From the NCBI RefSeq assembly GCF_012726195.1, contig NZ_JAASAF010000005.1, forward strand, positions 124,001 through 188,000: a DNA stretch of 64,000 bases. The letters are read 5' to 3'. Shown here piece by piece: positions 27,713 to 39,491 of this stretch. The notes below the pieces were generated by a model that saw only the letters and a list, made by a program, of their open reading frames with translations, was not told the origin of the DNA and did not search any database. This DNA comes from Rhodococcus sp. HNM0563 (GTDB lineage: Bacteria; Actinomycetota; Actinomycetes; Mycobacteriales; Mycobacteriaceae). Position 1 is the first letter of the stretch, and each line of letters opens with the position of its first letter. A program made the position numbers and the translations under genes.

Positions 27713-28299
27713 GTCCGGAGAACCGGACAGGAACGTCGCGCGAACGCACGCCGACGCCGCGTTGGTGGCGGATCGGAGTGTGTGCGGTGCTTCCGGTTCT
27801 CGTCGGCGCTGCGTGTGTGGTGTTGCTGGGTGCGCAGCTTCAGCCGGTCATGCCGTTCATCGTTGTGATCCTCGTGGGTTGGGTATTCGTCCTGCTGGGG
27901 TCCGTGTGGCTCGCGCTGGCACTGATCCGGCTGTGGCGGTATCGGCCGGACCGTCGCCTGTGGATCACTCCCGGAATTGTTGTCGCGACTGCCGTCGTGA
28001 GTGGCTTCGGAATCCCGTCGTGGATCGGGTGGCACATGTCGAAAGGTGAGCTCGAGCAGCGTGCGGCCACCTGCGAGCCGTCGCTCGACGACATCCGTAT
28101 CGGTGTCTATAAGGTGCGTCAGGTCACGTCCGAGGCGGGTGGCTGTCATTTCATTACCCGGGGCGGGCTGTTCAATTCGGTCGGAGTCGCGCACCTACCG
28201 CAGGGGACCGACAAGATCGGGAATCCGGAAGCAGAAGGCGACATCGGCTATCGGCACTTCCACGGCGATTGGTACACCTTCACCGCGATCGTCTTCTGA
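27709..28299 (+). CDS. Membrane protein of unknown function
   Basis: This 196-residue protein has three hydrophobic helices in the first 110 residues (ICAVLPVLVGAACVVLL-like, FIVVILVGWVFVLLGSVWLALAL and IVVATAVVSGFGIPSW). An outside domain of about 85 residues follows, with two cysteines (ATCEPS and GGCHF) that could form a disulfide. The GTG start overlaps the peptidase stop (GTGA) with GGAG upstream, so the two are coupled. I recognise no family. Confidence 0.75.
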   Translation: MSPENRTGTSRERTPTPRWWRIGVCAVLPVLVGAACVVLLGAQLQPVMPFIVVILVGWVFVLLGSVWLALALIRLWRYRPDRRLWITPGIVVATAVVSGFGIPSWIGWHMSKGELEQRAATCEPSLDDIRIGVYKVRQVTSEAGGCHFITRGGLFNSVGVAHLPQGTDKIGNPEAEGDIGYRHFHGDWYTFTAIVF

Positions 28300-28346
28300 C
28301 TCGGGTCGTGTCCTGGTGATTTGTGCCATCCGCTTACGATTGTCTG

Positions 28347-31016
28347 GTGACCAGTGCACCAGAGAACTCGCAGAACCGCGCCGACGCCCTCCCGAAGAGC
28401 TGGGACCCCAGTGCAGTCGAGGAGGCCCTGTATCAGGGCTGGGTAGATGCCGGGTACTTCGAGGCCGACCCGGCGAGCGACAAGCCCGGGTACTCAATCG
28501 TGCTGCCACCCCCGAACGTCACCGGCAGTCTGCACATGGGTCACGCGCTCGATCACACCCTGATGGATGCCCTCACACGCCGAAAGCGTATGCAGGGCTA
28601 CGAGGTCCTGTGGTTGCCCGGTATGGACCACGCCGGCATCGCGACGCAGACCGTGGTCGAGAAGCAACTCGCCGCCGACGGCAAGACCAAGGAAGACCTC
28701 GGCCGGGAACGGTTCATCGAGAAGGTGTGGGACTGGAAGCGCGAATCCGGCGGCACCATCCAGGGCCAGATGCGCCGTATCGGCGACGGCGTCGACTGGT
28801 CCCGCGACCGTTTCACGATGGACGACGGCCTGTCCCGTGCCGTGCAGACGATCTTCAAGCGGATGTACGACGACGGCCTCATCTACCGCGCCGAACGACT
28901 CGTGAACTGGTCGCCCGTGCTGCAGACGGCGATCTCCGACATCGAGGTCAAGTTCGAAGAGGTCGAGGGTGAACTCGTCTCTCTGCGCTACGGCTCGCTG
29001 AACGACGATGAGCCTCACGTGATCGTTGCGACGACCCGTGTCGAGACGATGCTCGGCGACACCGCGGTGGCGGTTCACCCCGACGACGAGCGCTACAAGC
29101 ACCTCCTCGGTACGACCCTCGAACATCCGATCACCGGACGGCAGATTCCGGTCATTGCGGACGAATACGTCGACCCCGAGTTCGGCACCGGTGCCGTGAA
29201 GATCACTCCGGCTCACGACCCCAACGACTTCGAGATGGGACTGCGGCACAACCTGCCCATGCCCACCATCATGGACAAGACCGGCAAGATCGCCGACTCG
29301 GGAACCCGATTCGACGGCATGGACCGGTTCGAGGCCCGGGTCGCGATCCGCAAGGAGCTTGCCGAGCAGGGCCGCGTTGTCGCAGAGAAACGTCCTTACC
29401 TGCACAGCGTCGGACATTCGGAACGCTCCGGCGAGACCATCGAGCCGCGCCTGTCGATGCAGTGGTGGGTCAAGGTCGAATCCCTGGCCAAAGCCGCAGG
29501 TGATGCCGTGCGCGGCGGCGACATGGTGATCCACCCCCAAAGCCAGGAACCGCGTTGGTTCGACTGGATCGACAACATGCACGACTGGTGCATCTCGCGC
29601 CAGTTGTGGTGGGGTCATCGCATTCCGATCTGGTACGGCCCCGATGGGGAGGTCGCCTGCTTCGGCCCCGACGAGACTGCCCCCGAAGGGTGGGAACAGG
29701 ACCCGGACGTGCTCGACACGTGGTTCTCCTCGGGTCTGTGGCCGTTCTCCACGATGGGCTGGCCGGCCAAGACACCCGAACTGGACAAGTTCTATCCCAC
29801 CAGCGTTCTCGTCACCGGATACGACATCCTGTTCTTCTGGGTCGCCCGCATGATGATGTTCGGCACCTATGTGTCCGGCGACGAAGCGCTCGACGGGGGC
29901 GAGGGCGGCAAGGTTCCGTTCAAGGACCTGTTCCTGCACGGCCTCGTCCGCGACCAGTTCGGCAAGAAGATGTCGAAGTCGCGCGGCAACGGCATCGACC
30001 CCCTCGACTGGGTCGACCGTTTCGGCGCCGACGCTCTGCGCTTCACTCTCGCGCGCGGCGCGAACCCCGGTAGCGATCTCGCTGTCGGTGAGGATCACGC
30101 TCAGTCGTCGAGGAACTTCGCGAACAAGCTTTTCAACGCCACCAAGTTCGCCCTCATGAACGGGGCGGTCATCGGGGAGCTACCCGCCCGCGACGCCCTG
30201 ACCGATGCCGACCGGTGGATTCTCGACCGGCTCGAGCAGGTGCGCGCCGACGTCGATGCAGCTTTCGACCGCTACGAGTTCTCCAAGGCGTGCGAGACGC
30301 TCTATCACTTCGCGTGGGACGAGGTGTGCGACTGGTACCTCGAGCTCGCCAAGGTTCAGCTGGCCGAGGGCAGCGTCCACGCCGACGGCACCAAGACCGT
30401 TCTCGGAACCGTCCTCGATGCGCTGCTTCGGCTGCTGCATCCGGTGATCCCGTTCGTCACCGAAACCCTGTGGAAGGTGCTCACGGGTGGGGAATCGGTC
30501 GTGATCGCCGACTGGCCCGCTGCTGCAGGTGTCGCGGCAGACGCGGACTCGTCCCGCCGAATCGGGGATCTGCAGAAGCTCGTCACCGAGATCCGTCGTT
30601 TCCGTAGTGACCAGGGTCTCAAGCCGTCGCAGAAAGTCGCGGCCCGTCTCGCGAATATCGACGCCGCGCAACTCGACGCCCAGGTACCTGCTGTGCAGTC
30701 GCTCGCGCGTCTGACGTCGCCCGAGGAAGGCTTCAGCGCGTCCGCATCCATCGAGGTGCGCCTGAGCCGCGCGACGGTCACCGTCGAACTCGACACCTCG
30801 GGGACGATCGACATCGGTGCGGAGATCGCGCGACTGCGCAAGGACCTCGCGGCAGCGGAGAAGGAACTTGCCGGCACCACAGCGAAGCTCGGCAACGAGG
30901 CGTTTCTGTCCAAGGCACCTGCCCCCGTCGTGGAGAAGATCACGGGACGAAAGCAGATCGCCGAAGAAGAGATCGACCGCATCACCGCGAGGCTGAAGGA
31001 GCTGGGACAGGCGTGA
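28347..31016 (+). CDS. valS: Valyl-tRNA synthetase
   Basis: This 889-residue class I aminoacyl-tRNA synthetase charges tRNA-Val. The HIGH motif is HMGH in [18 protein letters not shown] near residue 65, and the KMSKS motif is in [15 protein letters not shown] near residue 545. An editing domain lies between them ([17 protein letters not shown]), then the anticodon-binding helices and a C-terminal coiled coil ([20 protein letters not shown]). The GTG start has TACGAT six bases before it and no ribosome site, so the mRNA is probably leaderless. No T-box is seen. The folC start overlaps its stop. Confidence 0.98.
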   Translation: MTSAPENSQNRADALPKSWDPSAVEEALYQGWVDAGYFEADPASDKPGYSIVLPPPNVTGSLHMGHALDHTLMDALTRRKRMQGYEVLWLPGMDHAGIATQTVVEKQLAADGKTKEDLGRERFIEKVWDWKRESGGTIQGQMRRIGDGVDWSRDRFTMDDGLSRAVQTIFKRMYDDGLIYRAERLVNWSPVLQTAISDIEVKFEEVEGELVSLRYGSLNDDEPHVIVATTRVETMLGDTAVAVHPDDERYKHLLGTTLEHPITGRQIPVIADEYVDPEFGTGAVKITPAHDPNDFEMGLRHNLPMPTIMDKTGKIADSGTRFDGMDRFEARVAIRKELAEQGRVVAEKRPYLHSVGHSERSGETIEPRLSMQWWVKVESLAKAAGDAVRGGDMVIHPQSQEPRWFDWIDNMHDWCISRQLWWGHRIPIWYGPDGEVACFGPDETAPEGWEQDPDVLDTWFSSGLWPFSTMGWPAKTPELDKFYPTSVLVTGYDILFFWVARMMMFGTYVSGDEALDGGEGGKVPFKDLFLHGLVRDQFGKKMSKSRGNGIDPLDWVDRFGADALRFTLARGANPGSDLAVGEDHAQSSRNFANKLFNATKFALMNGAVIGELPARDALTDADRWILDRLEQVRADVDAAFDRYEFSKACETLYHFAWDEVCDWYLELAKVQLAEGSVHADGTKTVLGTVLDALLRLLHPVIPFVTETLWKVLTGGESVVIADWPAAAGVAADADSSRRIGDLQKLVTEIRRFRSDQGLKPSQKVAARLANIDAAQLDAQVPAVQSLARLTSPEEGFSASASIEVRLSRATVTVELDTSGTIDIGAEIARLRKDLAAAEKELAGTTAKLGNEAFLSKAPAPVVEKITGRKQIAEEEIDRITARLKELGQA

Positions 31017-32452
31017 GCGCCGACAACGCGGGAGTTCCCGAGCGTCCGGGAACACCGTCCCCGGTCGATCTTGCGGAACTCGCACTGGTCGAGGCCGAGC
31101 TCGACAAACGGTGGCCCGAGACGAAGATCGAGCCGTCTCTGACACAGATCTCGGCGTTGATGGACATCCTCGGTTCGCCGCAGCTCAACTATCCGTCGAT
31201 CCATGTCGCAGGGACGAACGGCAAGACGTCGGTGACGCGGATGATCGATGCCCTCCTGACCCGGATGCAGCATCGGACCGGTCGCACCACGAGCCCGCAC
31301 CTGCAGATCGCCACCGAACGGATCAGCGTCGACGGTGCGCCCATTTCGCCGCGCACCTACGTCGACACCTTCCGCGACATCGAGCCGTACGTGCGGATGG
31401 TCGACGAACAGTCGGAGGCTGCAGGCGGTCCGAAGATGAGCAAGTTCGAGGTCACGACTGCGATGGCGTTCGCGGCGTTCGCCGACGCTCCTGTCGACGT
31501 CGCGATCGTCGAGGTGGGCCTCGGTGGACGCTGGGATGCGACCAACGTCGTCACCGGTCAAGTAGCCGTGATCACCCCGATCGGTATCGACCACACCGGG
31601 TATCTCGGGGAGACACTCACCGAGATCGCGGGGGAGAAAGCCGGAATCATCAAGAAGGCTCCCGAGGACGGCCTCGTCCCCCGCGACACCGTCGCGATCA
31701 TCGCGCAGCAGGAACCCGAAGCGATGGACGTGTTGCTGCGGCAGGCCGTCGAGGCGGACGCCGCGGTTGCCCGGCAGGGTTCGGAATTCTCGGTAGTGCG
31801 CCGCGCTGTGGCGATCGGTGGCCAGCAGATCGACCTGCAGGGACTCGGGGGGCTCTACACCGACATCTTCCTGCCGCTTCACGGCGAGCATCAGGCGTTC
31901 AATGCGTCGCTCGCTCTTGCCGCCGTCGAAGCGTTCTTCGGTGCCGGCCCCGACAAGCAGCTCGACGTCGATACGGTGCGTGACGCTTTCGCGTCGGTCG
32001 TCAATCCGGGCCGGCTGGAGCGGGTGCGAAACGCCCCGACGGTCTTCCTCGACGCTGCGCACAACCCACACGGAGCTAAAGCTCTCGCCGCGGCCCTCTC
32101 CGACGAGTTCGATTTTCGTAAGCTCGTCGGCGTCGTCAGCGTGATGGCGGACAAGGACGTCGCGGGACTTATCGAGGCGCTCGAGCCGGTGTTCGACGAG
32201 ATCGTCGTGACGCACAACGGTTCGCCGCGCGCCATGGATGTCGATGATCTCGCGAACGTCGCAGTCGCGCGTTTCGGTGACGAACGCGTCGTCACCGCAG
32301 CAAACCTGGCCGACGCGATCGAGACCGCCATCGCGATCGCAGAGGAAGTCGGCGAGCCGGGCGAAGCGGTGTCGGGCGCCGGTGTCGTCGTGACCGGTTC
32401 GGTCGTGACTGCCGGAGCTGCGCGCACACTCTTCGGAAAGGACCCTGCGTGA
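31013..32452 (+). CDS. folC: Folylpolyglutamate synthase / dihydrofolate synthase
   Basis: This 479-residue Mur-ligase-type enzyme adds glutamate to (dihydro)folates. It has an ATP-binding loop [38 protein letters not shown] and a C-terminal ligase domain with [11 protein letters not shown]. It starts with GTG overlapping the valS stop (GTGA). An N-terminal extension of about 25 residues before the core is seen in other actinobacteria. The next gene overlaps in the same way, giving a tightly coupled valS-folC-DUF4233 operon. Confidence 0.96.
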   Translation: MSADNAGVPERPGTPSPVDLAELALVEAELDKRWPETKIEPSLTQISALMDILGSPQLNYPSIHVAGTNGKTSVTRMIDALLTRMQHRTGRTTSPHLQIATERISVDGAPISPRTYVDTFRDIEPYVRMVDEQSEAAGGPKMSKFEVTTAMAFAAFADAPVDVAIVEVGLGGRWDATNVVTGQVAVITPIGIDHTGYLGETLTEIAGEKAGIIKKAPEDGLVPRDTVAIIAQQEPEAMDVLLRQAVEADAAVARQGSEFSVVRRAVAIGGQQIDLQGLGGLYTDIFLPLHGEHQAFNASLALAAVEAFFGAGPDKQLDVDTVRDAFASVVNPGRLERVRNAPTVFLDAAHNPHGAKALAAALSDEFDFRKLVGVVSVMADKDVAGLIEALEPVFDEIVVTHNGSPRAMDVDDLANVAVARFGDERVVTAANLADAIETAIAIAEEVGEPGEAVSGAGVVVTGSVVTAGAARTLFGKDPA

Positions 32453-32907
32453 GTAACGACAATGCCCGGCACAACGAGAGTTCGGGTTCGAGCGAGGACG
32501 CCGTGCGCGAGGGGAACGCTGCGAACGCGGAGTTCCTCCCGCCGACAACCGATCCGTGGAAGGGATTCCGCGGTGTGATGGCAGGCACGCTCGTGCTCGA
32601 AGCGATCGTCGTGCTGCTGGTGCTCCCGGTGATCGCGACGCTCGGTGGCGGACTGACGGCCGTGTCGACCGGATACGTCGTGGGGCTCGCAGTGTTGATG
32701 TTGCTCGGCGCGGGTGTCCAGGGACGGTCGTGGGCAATCCCATTCAACATCGTGCTGCAGGTCCTGACGGTCCTCGGTTTCTTCATCGACCTTGCGTTCG
32801 GCGCGATCGGTGTTCTGTTCTGTGTGGTGTGGGCATACATCCTCTACCTGCGTAAAGACATCAAGGACCGTGAGCGGCGGGGTCTGCTTCCCGGCCAGCG
32901 TGGCTGA
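32449..32907 (+). CDS. DUF4233 membrane protein
   Basis: This 152-residue protein has a hydrophilic N-terminus of about 40 residues and then four hydrophobic helices: [53 protein letters not shown] and [16 protein letters not shown]. It corresponds to the DUF4233 protein always found between folC and ndk in mycobacteria (Rv2446c). Its function is not known. The GTG start overlaps the folC stop. Confidence 0.9.
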   Translation: MSNDNARHNESSGSSEDAVREGNAANAEFLPPTTDPWKGFRGVMAGTLVLEAIVVLLVLPVIATLGGGLTAVSTGYVVGLAVLMLLGAGVQGRSWAIPFNIVLQVLTVLGFFIDLAFGAIGVLFCVVWAYILYLRKDIKDRERRGLLPGQRG

Positions 32908-32924
32908 ACCACTACGCTGTCTTC

Positions 32925-33344
32925 GTGACTGAGCGGACCCTGGTACTCATCAAGCCCGACGGCGTTGCCCGCCGTCATGTCGGAGAGATCCTGTCGCGCA
33001 TCGAGCGCAAGGGACTGAACATCGTGGCTCTCGAGCTGCGCACCGCCCCCGCGGACATCGCGGCGGCCCACTACGCGGAGCATGAGGGCAAGCCCTTCTA
33101 CCCGGGTCTGCTCGACTTCATCACCGGTGGCCCCCTGGTTGCGGCAGTGCTGGAAGGACCGCGTGCGATCGCCGCGTTCCGGCAGCTCGCCGGAGGCACC
33201 GATCCTGTCGAGAAGGCAGTCCCGGGCTCGATCCGCGGCGACCTCGGGCTGGAGGCGGGGGAGAACCTGGTGCACGGCTCCGACTCTGTGGAGTCGGCCG
33301 AGCGCGAGATCGCGCTGTGGTTCCCCGCACTCGTGTCCGCGTAG
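32925..33344 (+). CDS. ndk: Nucleoside diphosphate kinase
   Basis: This 139-residue enzyme transfers phosphate between nucleoside tri- and diphosphates through a phosphohistidine. It starts [19 protein letters not shown], and the catalytic histidine is in the NLVHGSDS motif near residue 117. The length is normal for the family. The GTG start has TACGCT six bases upstream and no Shine-Dalgarno sequence, so it is probably made from a leaderless transcript independent of the folC operon. A UUCG-loop hairpin follows. Confidence 0.97.
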   Translation: MTERTLVLIKPDGVARRHVGEILSRIERKGLNIVALELRTAPADIAAAHYAEHEGKPFYPGLLDFITGGPLVAAVLEGPRAIAAFRQLAGGTDPVEKAVPGSIRGDLGLEAGENLVHGSDSVESAEREIALWFPALVSA

Positions 33345-33369
33345 ATCCGGCCCTTTCGAATGTGCTCGG

Positions 33370-33389
33370 CGGCGCCCTTCGGGGCGCCG
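33370..33389 (+). terminator. UUCG-tetraloop hairpin after ndk
   Basis: CGGCGCCC (33370-33377) pairs with GGGCGCCG (33382-33389) around a TTCG loop, a very stable stem. It lies 25 bp after the ndk stop with no T-tract. It is a likely intrinsic terminator. Confidence 0.75.
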
Positions 33390-33731
33390 TTGGCGTATCT
33401 GTACATGTCTGTGTGGGATACTGGGGGAGGTTGTACCGCACGAGCCCGCGCGGCACGACCGAAGACATCACGGATCGATGCCCGACATCGCTGTGGCCGA
33501 GGAACGCAGGAGATACCTCGCTCGGCCGCACGCTGGATGCACCGGCGCTCGATCCGCGATCTAATCAGGCATCGCTCGGCCGTGCAGTGAAAACGGGCAC
33601 AGGACGACCGAGTGATGCGCGACCGGAAGAACTCGCGCTTACTGCGCGAGTACACAAGCAGCGCCCCCGTGTGGCCGCTCACATCGCCATTCCGCGGTGA
33701 TGGACGCGCCCGGGGGTCTTAGGAGACTTAC
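33390..33731 (+). promoter_or_regulatory. Long upstream region of rne
   Basis: No gene is visible in these 342 bases before rne. GATACT at 33417-33422 is a possible -10 element, which would give a leader of about 300 nt. RNase E mRNAs in other bacteria carry long leaders used for autoregulation, so this is a plausible feedback region. AGGAG lies 8-12 bases before the rne GTG. Confidence 0.45.
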
Positions 33732-36700
33732 GTGGCCGATCAAGAGCCGCAGGAAAACAACTCGACCGAGGCGAATGCCCTGAACTTGCCCGCGAAGATC
33801 CGCGTGCATGCTCTCGCCAAACTCCTCGGGTTGACCAGCAAACAGGTGATGGCGAAGGCCGCCGAGCTCGGTACCGAACTGCGCAGCGCCCACTCGACCC
33901 TTCCCCGCGAGGCTGCGGAGGAATTGCACAGCGCGTTGAGCGGCCCGGCCGAACAGGCCCCTCCGGCGCCGACGCCGAGTGACGTCTCGGCGCCCGATGA
34001 CATACCGGTGCCCACCGAAGCGCCGGTGCCCACCGAAGCGCCGGAAGCCGCAGAGACACCGGTAGCCGACGAATCGACCACTGGCCACACCCTCGAACTC
34101 GACGACACGAAGGACGCCGCGGCGACCGAGCCCGTTGCCGCGCCGTCCGTGGGCGGCCCGACCGGATTGTTCACCTCTCTCGAGCAGGACACACCACTGT
34201 TCGAGATCCCCGAACCCGTGCCCGCCGACCCGACCGAGCAGGTCGCAGCCCCGCTGTTCCTTCAGCCCGAGGTTCCCTCGGCGGAGGAGGGCGAGAATCG
34301 TCCGCGTCGCCGTCGGGCGCGTCGTGGAACTGCGGCGCCGGTTGCCGACGAGGCGGCCGCGTCCACCGAAACCACCGCCGAAGCTGCGCCGGAGACCGGA
34401 GCGACTGCCGAGCCGACGGAGTCCGCTCCGGCCGAAGGACACGACGAGCAGGACGACCATCCGCGCCGCCGCCGCCGTGGTCGGCGCGGACGTGGGCGTG
34501 GACGTGGTGACAGCGCCGAGAACGAGCAGCAGGACGGCTCCGCGGAGCAGGCCGAGCGCGAGCATTCCGAACCGGCGAAGTCCGGCGACTCCGAGAGCGA
34601 CAGCAGCGAGGAGAAGGCTGCGCCCGCCGTGGAGCCCGCTGCGGATGAGACCGCTGCAGACGGTGCGGCGGACAGCAAGCCGGAGGAGTCCGAGGACACC
34701 TCGGGAGACGACGACTCGGGAGACGAGGCCCAGGGAGACGGCACCTCGCGCCGCCGCCGTCGTCGGCGACGCAGGCGCGGCACCGGTGACGGCGCCGAAA
34801 CCGTCTCGGAGGACGATCCGCCCAACACTGTCGTCCACGAGCGCGAACCGCGCACCAAGGCGAGGGCTGCGAAGGACGAGGTTCAGGGGATCAGCGGGTC
34901 GACCCGCCTCGAAGCCAAGCGCCAGCGCCGTCGCGACGGTCGCGAGGCCGGGCGGAGGCGCCCACCGATCCTCACCGAGTCGGAGTTCCTCGCCCGTCGC
35001 GAATCGGTCGAGCGCGTCATGGTCGTCCGAGAGAAGGTCGACGGACCTCACATCGGCATGACCCAGGTTGCCGTGCTCGAAGACGGCATCCTCGTCGAGC
35101 ACTTCGTGACGAGCGCGGGGTCGGCGTCGATGGTCGGCAACATCTACATCGGCCGGGTCCAGAACGTGCTTCCCTCGATGGAAGCCGCCTTCATCGACAT
35201 CGGTCGCGGCCGCAACGGTGTGCTGTACGCCGGCGAGGTCAACTGGGAAGCGGCAGGCCTCGGTGGTCAGTCCCGCAAGATCGAGCAGGCTCTCAAGCCG
35301 GGCGACCAGGTGGTCGTGCAGGTGAGCAAGGACCCGGTCGGTCACAAGGGTGCACGTCTGACAACCCAGATCAGTCTCGCCGGACGATTCCTCGTGTACG
35401 TGCCGGGTGGGTCGTCGACAGGTATCAGCCGCAAGCTGCCCGACACCGAACGGAAGCGTCTCAAGGACATCCTCCGTGAGATCGTCCCGGCCGATGCCGG
35501 CGTGATCATCCGCACCGCCGCCGAAGGCGTCAGTGAGGACGAACTCGCACGCGACGTTGCTCGTCTGCAATCGCAGTGGGAAGCGGTCCGAGAACAGGCC
35601 GACAAGGTGCAGTCCGACGGGTCGGGCCAGCCGAAGGCTCTGTACGAGGAGCCGGACCTGCTCGTGAAGGTTGTTCGCGACCTGTTCAACGAAGACTTCT
35701 CCAAGCTGGTCATCGAAGGTGAGAAGTCGTGGAACACCGTCGAGAGCTACATCCGTACCGTGGCGTCCGACCTGCTGCCGCGAGTGGAGCGTTACCGGTC
35801 GGAGTCGACGGTGGATGTCTTCGGTGCGCATCGGATCGATGAGCAGCTCGCGAAGGCACTGGACCGTAAGGTGTGGTTGCCGTCCGGTGGCACCCTCGTC
35901 ATCGACCGCACCGAAGCGATGACCGTGGTCGATGTGAACACCGGCAAGTTCACCGGCGCGGGCGGCAATCTCGAAGAGACCGTAACCCGCAACAATCTCG
36001 AAGCTGCCGAAGAGGTCGTGCGGCAGATGCGCCTGCGCGACATCGGCGGCATGATCGTCGTCGACTTCATCGACATGGTGCTCGAGTCGAACCGCGACCT
36101 GGTGTTGCGTCGCCTCACCGAGGCACTCGGTCGCGACCGCACCCGGCATCAGGTGTCCGAGGTGACGTCGCTCGGTCTCGTCCAGATGACGCGGAAGCGT
36201 CTCGGGACCGGACTGGTGGAGGCGTTTTCCACGACCTGTGACCACTGCCAGGGACGCGGCATCATCGTGCATTCCGAACCGGTCGAGGCGAAGCCTGCCG
36301 AGGAGTCCGGACGGTCGTCGCAGGGCGGAGGGTCGCGCCGCAAACGTGGACGAGACAAGAGCAACCAGCAGCAGGACGTCGTCGCCGAACCCGCCGCCGC
36401 GTCCCCGGCGCACGTCCCCGACCCGGAGGAGGCCGCGAAGCGCGCGGCCCATCCGGTGGCGTTGGCGATGGCTGCCCACCAAGCGCACGACAAGCCTGCC
36501 GACGACACCAAGCCTGCCGACGACACCGAAACGACCGCCGTGTCGACACCGCAGGTCGACACGGCTGCCGGCGAGCTGCTCGCCGATGCCGTGGTCTCAC
36601 AGAACCAGGAGGCCGAGACGGTCGAGACGAAGGAGCACGCCTCCGGGGTTCGCGGCGAGTCCGTGTCCGATCTCACAGAGGAACGAGAGCTTCCCGCGAA

Positions 36701-37052
36701 GTCGGTGGAGCCGGAACCCAGCGAGGAGTCCGAGCCGGTGACGAGCGCCCCTGAGACGACAGAGCAGGAGGCGGTTGCGGAACCCGAGATCGGACAGTCC
36801 GCGTCGACTCCGCGCCGTCGGCGTGCCCGCAGGGTTTCGCGGCCGGCAGCGGCACCGGTCGAAGATCGTGCAGGTGAACCCCGGGTGTTCGTGATGTCGG
36901 TGCCCACGCCTGAAACCACAGCGGAGGCCCCGTCGCCCGAGCACGCCGCGCCGACGAACGACGGAACGCCCGACGTGGAGATCGTTCGTCGTCCCCGTCG
37001 TCGTCGTGCGGCGGGGCGTCCTGCGGGACCGCCGGTCGACGCCGAGGTGTGA
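33732..37052 (+). CDS. rne: Ribonuclease E/G
   Basis: This 1106-residue endoribonuclease handles rRNA and mRNA processing. Residues 20-50 ([21 protein letters not shown]) form a small IF2-N-like domain. A long acidic and arginine-rich disordered region follows to about residue 400, with runs of six to eight arginines that likely bind RNA. The catalytic core follows: an S1 segment ([22 protein letters not shown]), metal ligands in VVDVNTGKF and IVVDFIDM, and the zinc-link CDHC near residue 837. The C-terminal quarter is again disordered. The layout, with long tails on both sides of the core, is typical of actinobacterial RNase E. Confidence 0.96.
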   Translation: MADQEPQENNSTEANALNLPAKIRVHALAKLLGLTSKQVMAKAAELGTELRSAHSTLPREAAEELHSALSGPAEQAPPAPTPSDVSAPDDIPVPTEAPVPTEAPEAAETPVADESTTGHTLELDDTKDAAATEPVAAPSVGGPTGLFTSLEQDTPLFEIPEPVPADPTEQVAAPLFLQPEVPSAEEGENRPRRRRARRGTAAPVADEAAASTETTAEAAPETGATAEPTESAPAEGHDEQDDHPRRRRRGRRGRGRGRGDSAENEQQDGSAEQAEREHSEPAKSGDSESDSSEEKAAPAVEPAADETAADGAADSKPEESEDTSGDDDSGDEAQGDGTSRRRRRRRRRRGTGDGAETVSEDDPPNTVVHEREPRTKARAAKDEVQGISGSTRLEAKRQRRRDGREAGRRRPPILTESEFLARRESVERVMVVREKVDGPHIGMTQVAVLEDGILVEHFVTSAGSASMVGNIYIGRVQNVLPSMEAAFIDIGRGRNGVLYAGEVNWEAAGLGGQSRKIEQALKPGDQVVVQVSKDPVGHKGARLTTQISLAGRFLVYVPGGSSTGISRKLPDTERKRLKDILREIVPADAGVIIRTAAEGVSEDELARDVARLQSQWEAVREQADKVQSDGSGQPKALYEEPDLLVKVVRDLFNEDFSKLVIEGEKSWNTVESYIRTVASDLLPRVERYRSESTVDVFGAHRIDEQLAKALDRKVWLPSGGTLVIDRTEAMTVVDVNTGKFTGAGGNLEETVTRNNLEAAEEVVRQMRLRDIGGMIVVDFIDMVLESNRDLVLRRLTEALGRDRTRHQVSEVTSLGLVQMTRKRLGTGLVEAFSTTCDHCQGRGIIVHSEPVEAKPAEESGRSSQGGGSRRKRGRDKSNQQQDVVAEPAAASPAHVPDPEEAAKRAAHPVALAMAAHQAHDKPADDTKPADDTETTAVSTPQVDTAAGELLADAVVSQNQEAETVETKEHASGVRGESVSDLTEERELPAKSVEPEPSEESEPVTSAPETTEQEAVAEPEIGQSASTPRRRRARRVSRPAAAPVEDRAGEPRVFVMSVPTPETTAEAPSPEHAAPTNDGTPDVEIVRRPRRRRAAGRPAGPPVDAEV

Positions 37053-37103
37053 CATGCTGGGGCCGGGTCGACCCGCGTCGACCCGGTCCCGCCCGCACCT
37101 GGT

Positions 37104-37133
37104 TTGACCCTGGTAGTCACCTTCCCGTAATCT
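37104..37133 (+). promoter_or_regulatory. SigA-type promoter for rplU-rpmA
   Basis: TTGACC at 37104-37109 and TAATCT at 37128-37133 are spaced by 18 bases. Transcription would start near 37140 and leave a leader of about 137 nt before rplU. The leader could hold a ribosomal-protein autoregulatory structure, but I see no clear conserved fold. Confidence 0.65.
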
Positions 37134-37276
37134 TGCACAGTCGCTACTCGGCGATACAGCCCAGCTGCGCCTGGATGCAGGAAGTCGGCGGGACCCGAGT
37201 CAGCAGCCACACCAGACCAGTCGCGTCGCAACACTGTGACGCGAGCACGTTCGAAGAAGCAAGGGGTAGCCGTCCG

Positions 37277-37588
37277 ATGGCAACGTACGCGATCGTCAAG
37301 ACCGGCGGTAAGCAGTACAAGGTCGCTGAGGGCGATCTCGTCAAGGTCGAGAAGATCGAGGGTGAGCCCGGCACGGCTGTCTCGCTTGCTCCGGTCCTCG
37401 TCGTCGACGGGTCCGCGCTGACCACCGACGCAGACGCTCTGGCCAAGGTCTCGGTCTCTGCCGAGATCGTCGAGCACACCAAGGGCCCGAAGATCCGCAT
37501 CCACAAGTTCAAGAACAAGACCGGGTACCACAAGCGCCAGGGCCACCGTCAGAAGCTGACGGTTGTCAAGGTCACCGGTATCAAGTAA
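37277..37588 (+). CDS. rplU: 50S ribosomal protein L21
   Basis: This 103-residue L21 binds 23S rRNA. It starts [15 protein letters not shown] and ends [17 protein letters not shown], both family signatures. The ATG at 37277 is the only start that gives a normal L21 N-terminus. The gene is followed by rpmA after 36 bp, the usual arrangement. Confidence 0.98.
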   Translation: MATYAIVKTGGKQYKVAEGDLVKVEKIEGEPGTAVSLAPVLVVDGSALTTDADALAKVSVSAEIVEHTKGPKIRIHKFKNKTGYHKRQGHRQKLTVVKVTGIK

Positions 37589-37624
37589 CTCGAACTTCGG
37601 CTTCACAACCCAGGAGGGTTCGTC

Positions 37625-37888
37625 ATGGCACACAAGAAGGGCGCATCCAGCTCCCGTAACGGTCGCGATTCGAACGCACAGCGACTCGGCGTGAAGCGTT
37701 TCGGCGGCCAGTCCGTCAACGCCGGCGAGATCATCGTGCGTCAGCGTGGCACCCACTTCCACCCGGGCGTGAACGTGGGACGTGGCGGCGACGACACGCT
37801 GTTCGCTCTCGCGGCGGGTGCTGTCGAGTTCGGCAGCAAGCGTGGTCGCAAGACCGTCAACATCGTCCCGGCCACGGCAGACGCCTGA
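37625..37888 (+). CDS. rpmA: 50S ribosomal protein L27
   Basis: This 87-residue L27 lies near the peptidyl-transferase centre. It begins [16 protein letters not shown] and contains [22 protein letters not shown]. No N-terminal processing extension like that of Firmicutes is present. AGGAGG precedes the ATG. Confidence 0.98.
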   Translation: MAHKKGASSSRNGRDSNAQRLGVKRFGGQSVNAGEIIVRQRGTHFHPGVNVGRGGDDTLFALAAGAVEFGSKRGRKTVNIVPATADA

Positions 37889-37910
37889 GTCAGCCGTCCG
37901 ATAAGGACAC

Positions 37911-37928
37911 CGCGAGAGCATTCTCGCG
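37911..37928 (+). repeat. Small hairpin between rpmA and obg
   Basis: CGCGAGA (37911-37917) and TCTCGCG (37922-37928) form a seven-base-pair stem just after rpmA. It lies ten bases before the larger terminator hairpin and may assist termination or protect the mRNA 3' end. Confidence 0.5.
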
Positions 37929-37937
37929 ACATACTCC

Positions 37938-37982
37938 CAATAGGGGCGGGCCAGGGTCGCACACCCTGACCCGCCCCTATTG
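37938..37982 (+). terminator. Strong hairpin terminator after rpmA
   Basis: The arms CAATAGGGGCGGG and CCCGCCCCTATTG pair over 13 bases. A further five pairs (CAGGGT with ACCCTG) lie beyond one bulge. It ends the rplU-rpmA transcript before obg, which must have its own start or rely on read-through. Confidence 0.85.
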
Positions 37983-38023
37983 CTCGTTTCATCGGTAGTT
38001 TTCGTTCGGAGAGAGGTCCACCC

Positions 38024-39478
38024 ATGTCCCGTTTCATCGACCGGGTTGTGCTGCACGTCAGCGCCGGCAAGGGTGGCAACGGCTGCGCCTCTGTCCACCG
38101 CGAGAAATTCAAGCCGCTCGGTGGCCCTGACGGTGGCAACGGAGGCAATGGCGGTGACGTCATCCTCGAGGTCGACGAGGGCGTGCACACGCTGCTCGAC
38201 TTCCATTTCCACCAGCACGCGAAGGCGACGAACGGCGCACAGGGCGCCGGTGGCAACCGCGAGGGAGCGAACGGAAACCATCTCGTGCTGAAGGTGCCCG
38301 ACGGCACAGTGGTCCTCGACAAGCACGGCCATGTGCTCGTCGACATGATCGGCGCAGGCACCCGCTACGTGGCGGCGCAGGGCGGCCGTGGTGGTCTCGG
38401 CAACGCCGCACTCGCGTCCCGTGCCCGCAAGGCACCGGGCTTCGCGCTCCTCGGCGAGGACGGTCAGGAACTCGACCTCGTCCTCGAATTGAAGTCCGTA
38501 GCCGATGTCGGTCTCGTCGGATTCCCATCGGCGGGAAAGTCCTCGCTCGTGTCGGTGCTGTCTGCCGCGAAGCCGAAGATTGCCGATTATCCGTTCACGA
38601 CTTTGGTGCCGAACCTCGGCGTGGTGCAGTCGGGCGATACCACCTTCACCGTCGCCGACGTGCCCGGGCTCATCCCCGGTGCCAGCGAGGGCCGCGGTCT
38701 CGGGCTCGACTTCTTGCGTCACCTCGAGCGCTGCGCGGTCCTGGCGCACGTCGTGGACTGCGCAACGCTGGAACCGGGTCGTGACCCGATCTCCGATGTC
38801 GACGCTCTCGAAGCGGAGCTTGCCGCATACCAGCCGGCGTTGTCGGGCGACAGCAGCCTCGGCGAGCTCTCCGAGCGCCCCCGCATCGTCATTCTCAACA
38901 AGGCCGACGTTCCCGATGCCGCCGAACTCGCCGAGTTCGTCACGCCCGAGTTCGAAGCCCGCGGATGGCCTGTCTTCACAATCTCTGCGGTCAGTCGGGA
39001 AGGGCTGCGTCCCTTGACATTCGCGTTGGCGAAGATGGTCGAAGAGTACCGTGAGGCTCACCCACCCGCGGCTCCTGCGCGCCCCATCATCCGTCCCGTC
39101 GCTCGCGACGAGACCGGGTTCAGTGTGGTGGCGGACCCGAACGAGCCCGGCGGCTTCATCGTGCGCGGCACCAGGCCTGAACGCTGGATCCGTCAGACCG
39201 CATTCGACAACGACGAAGCCGTCGGCTACCTCGCCGACCGCCTTGCGCGCCTCGGCGTCGAGGACGAGCTGGTCAAACAGGGCGCCGAACCCGGCTGCTC
39301 CGTCACGATCGGTGACGTCAGCTTCGAATGGGAACCGCAGACTCACGCGGGTGTCGACGTGGTGCCGACGGGCCGCGGCACCGATTCGCGTCTGGATCAG
39401 ACCGATCGGGTGGGCGCCGCCGAACGCCGTCACGCCAAGAAGGTCCGCCGCGGTCTCGCCACCGACGACGACTTCTGA
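38024..39478 (+). CDS. obg: Obg-family GTPase (CgtA/ObgE)
   Basis: This 484-residue ribosome-assembly GTPase has an N-terminal glycine-rich Obg fold ([15 protein letters not shown]). The G domain starts near residue 160 with G1 [11 protein letters not shown]3 DVPGLI and G4 NKAD. A C-terminal OCT domain follows (residues about 360-440) and the tail is short and basic. The length matches mycobacterial Obg. It is followed by proB after 13 bp. Confidence 0.97.
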   Translation: MSRFIDRVVLHVSAGKGGNGCASVHREKFKPLGGPDGGNGGNGGDVILEVDEGVHTLLDFHFHQHAKATNGAQGAGGNREGANGNHLVLKVPDGTVVLDKHGHVLVDMIGAGTRYVAAQGGRGGLGNAALASRARKAPGFALLGEDGQELDLVLELKSVADVGLVGFPSAGKSSLVSVLSAAKPKIADYPFTTLVPNLGVVQSGDTTFTVADVPGLIPGASEGRGLGLDFLRHLERCAVLAHVVDCATLEPGRDPISDVDALEAELAAYQPALSGDSSLGELSERPRIVILNKADVPDAAELAEFVTPEFEARGWPVFTISAVSREGLRPLTFALAKMVEEYREAHPPAAPARPIIRPVARDETGFSVVADPNEPGGFIVRGTRPERWIRQTAFDNDEAVGYLADRLARLGVEDELVKQGAEPGCSVTIGDVSFEWEPQTHAGVDVVPTGRGTDSRLDQTDRVGAAERRHAKKVRRGLATDDDF

Positions 39479-39491
39479 ACCGAGGAGAACA

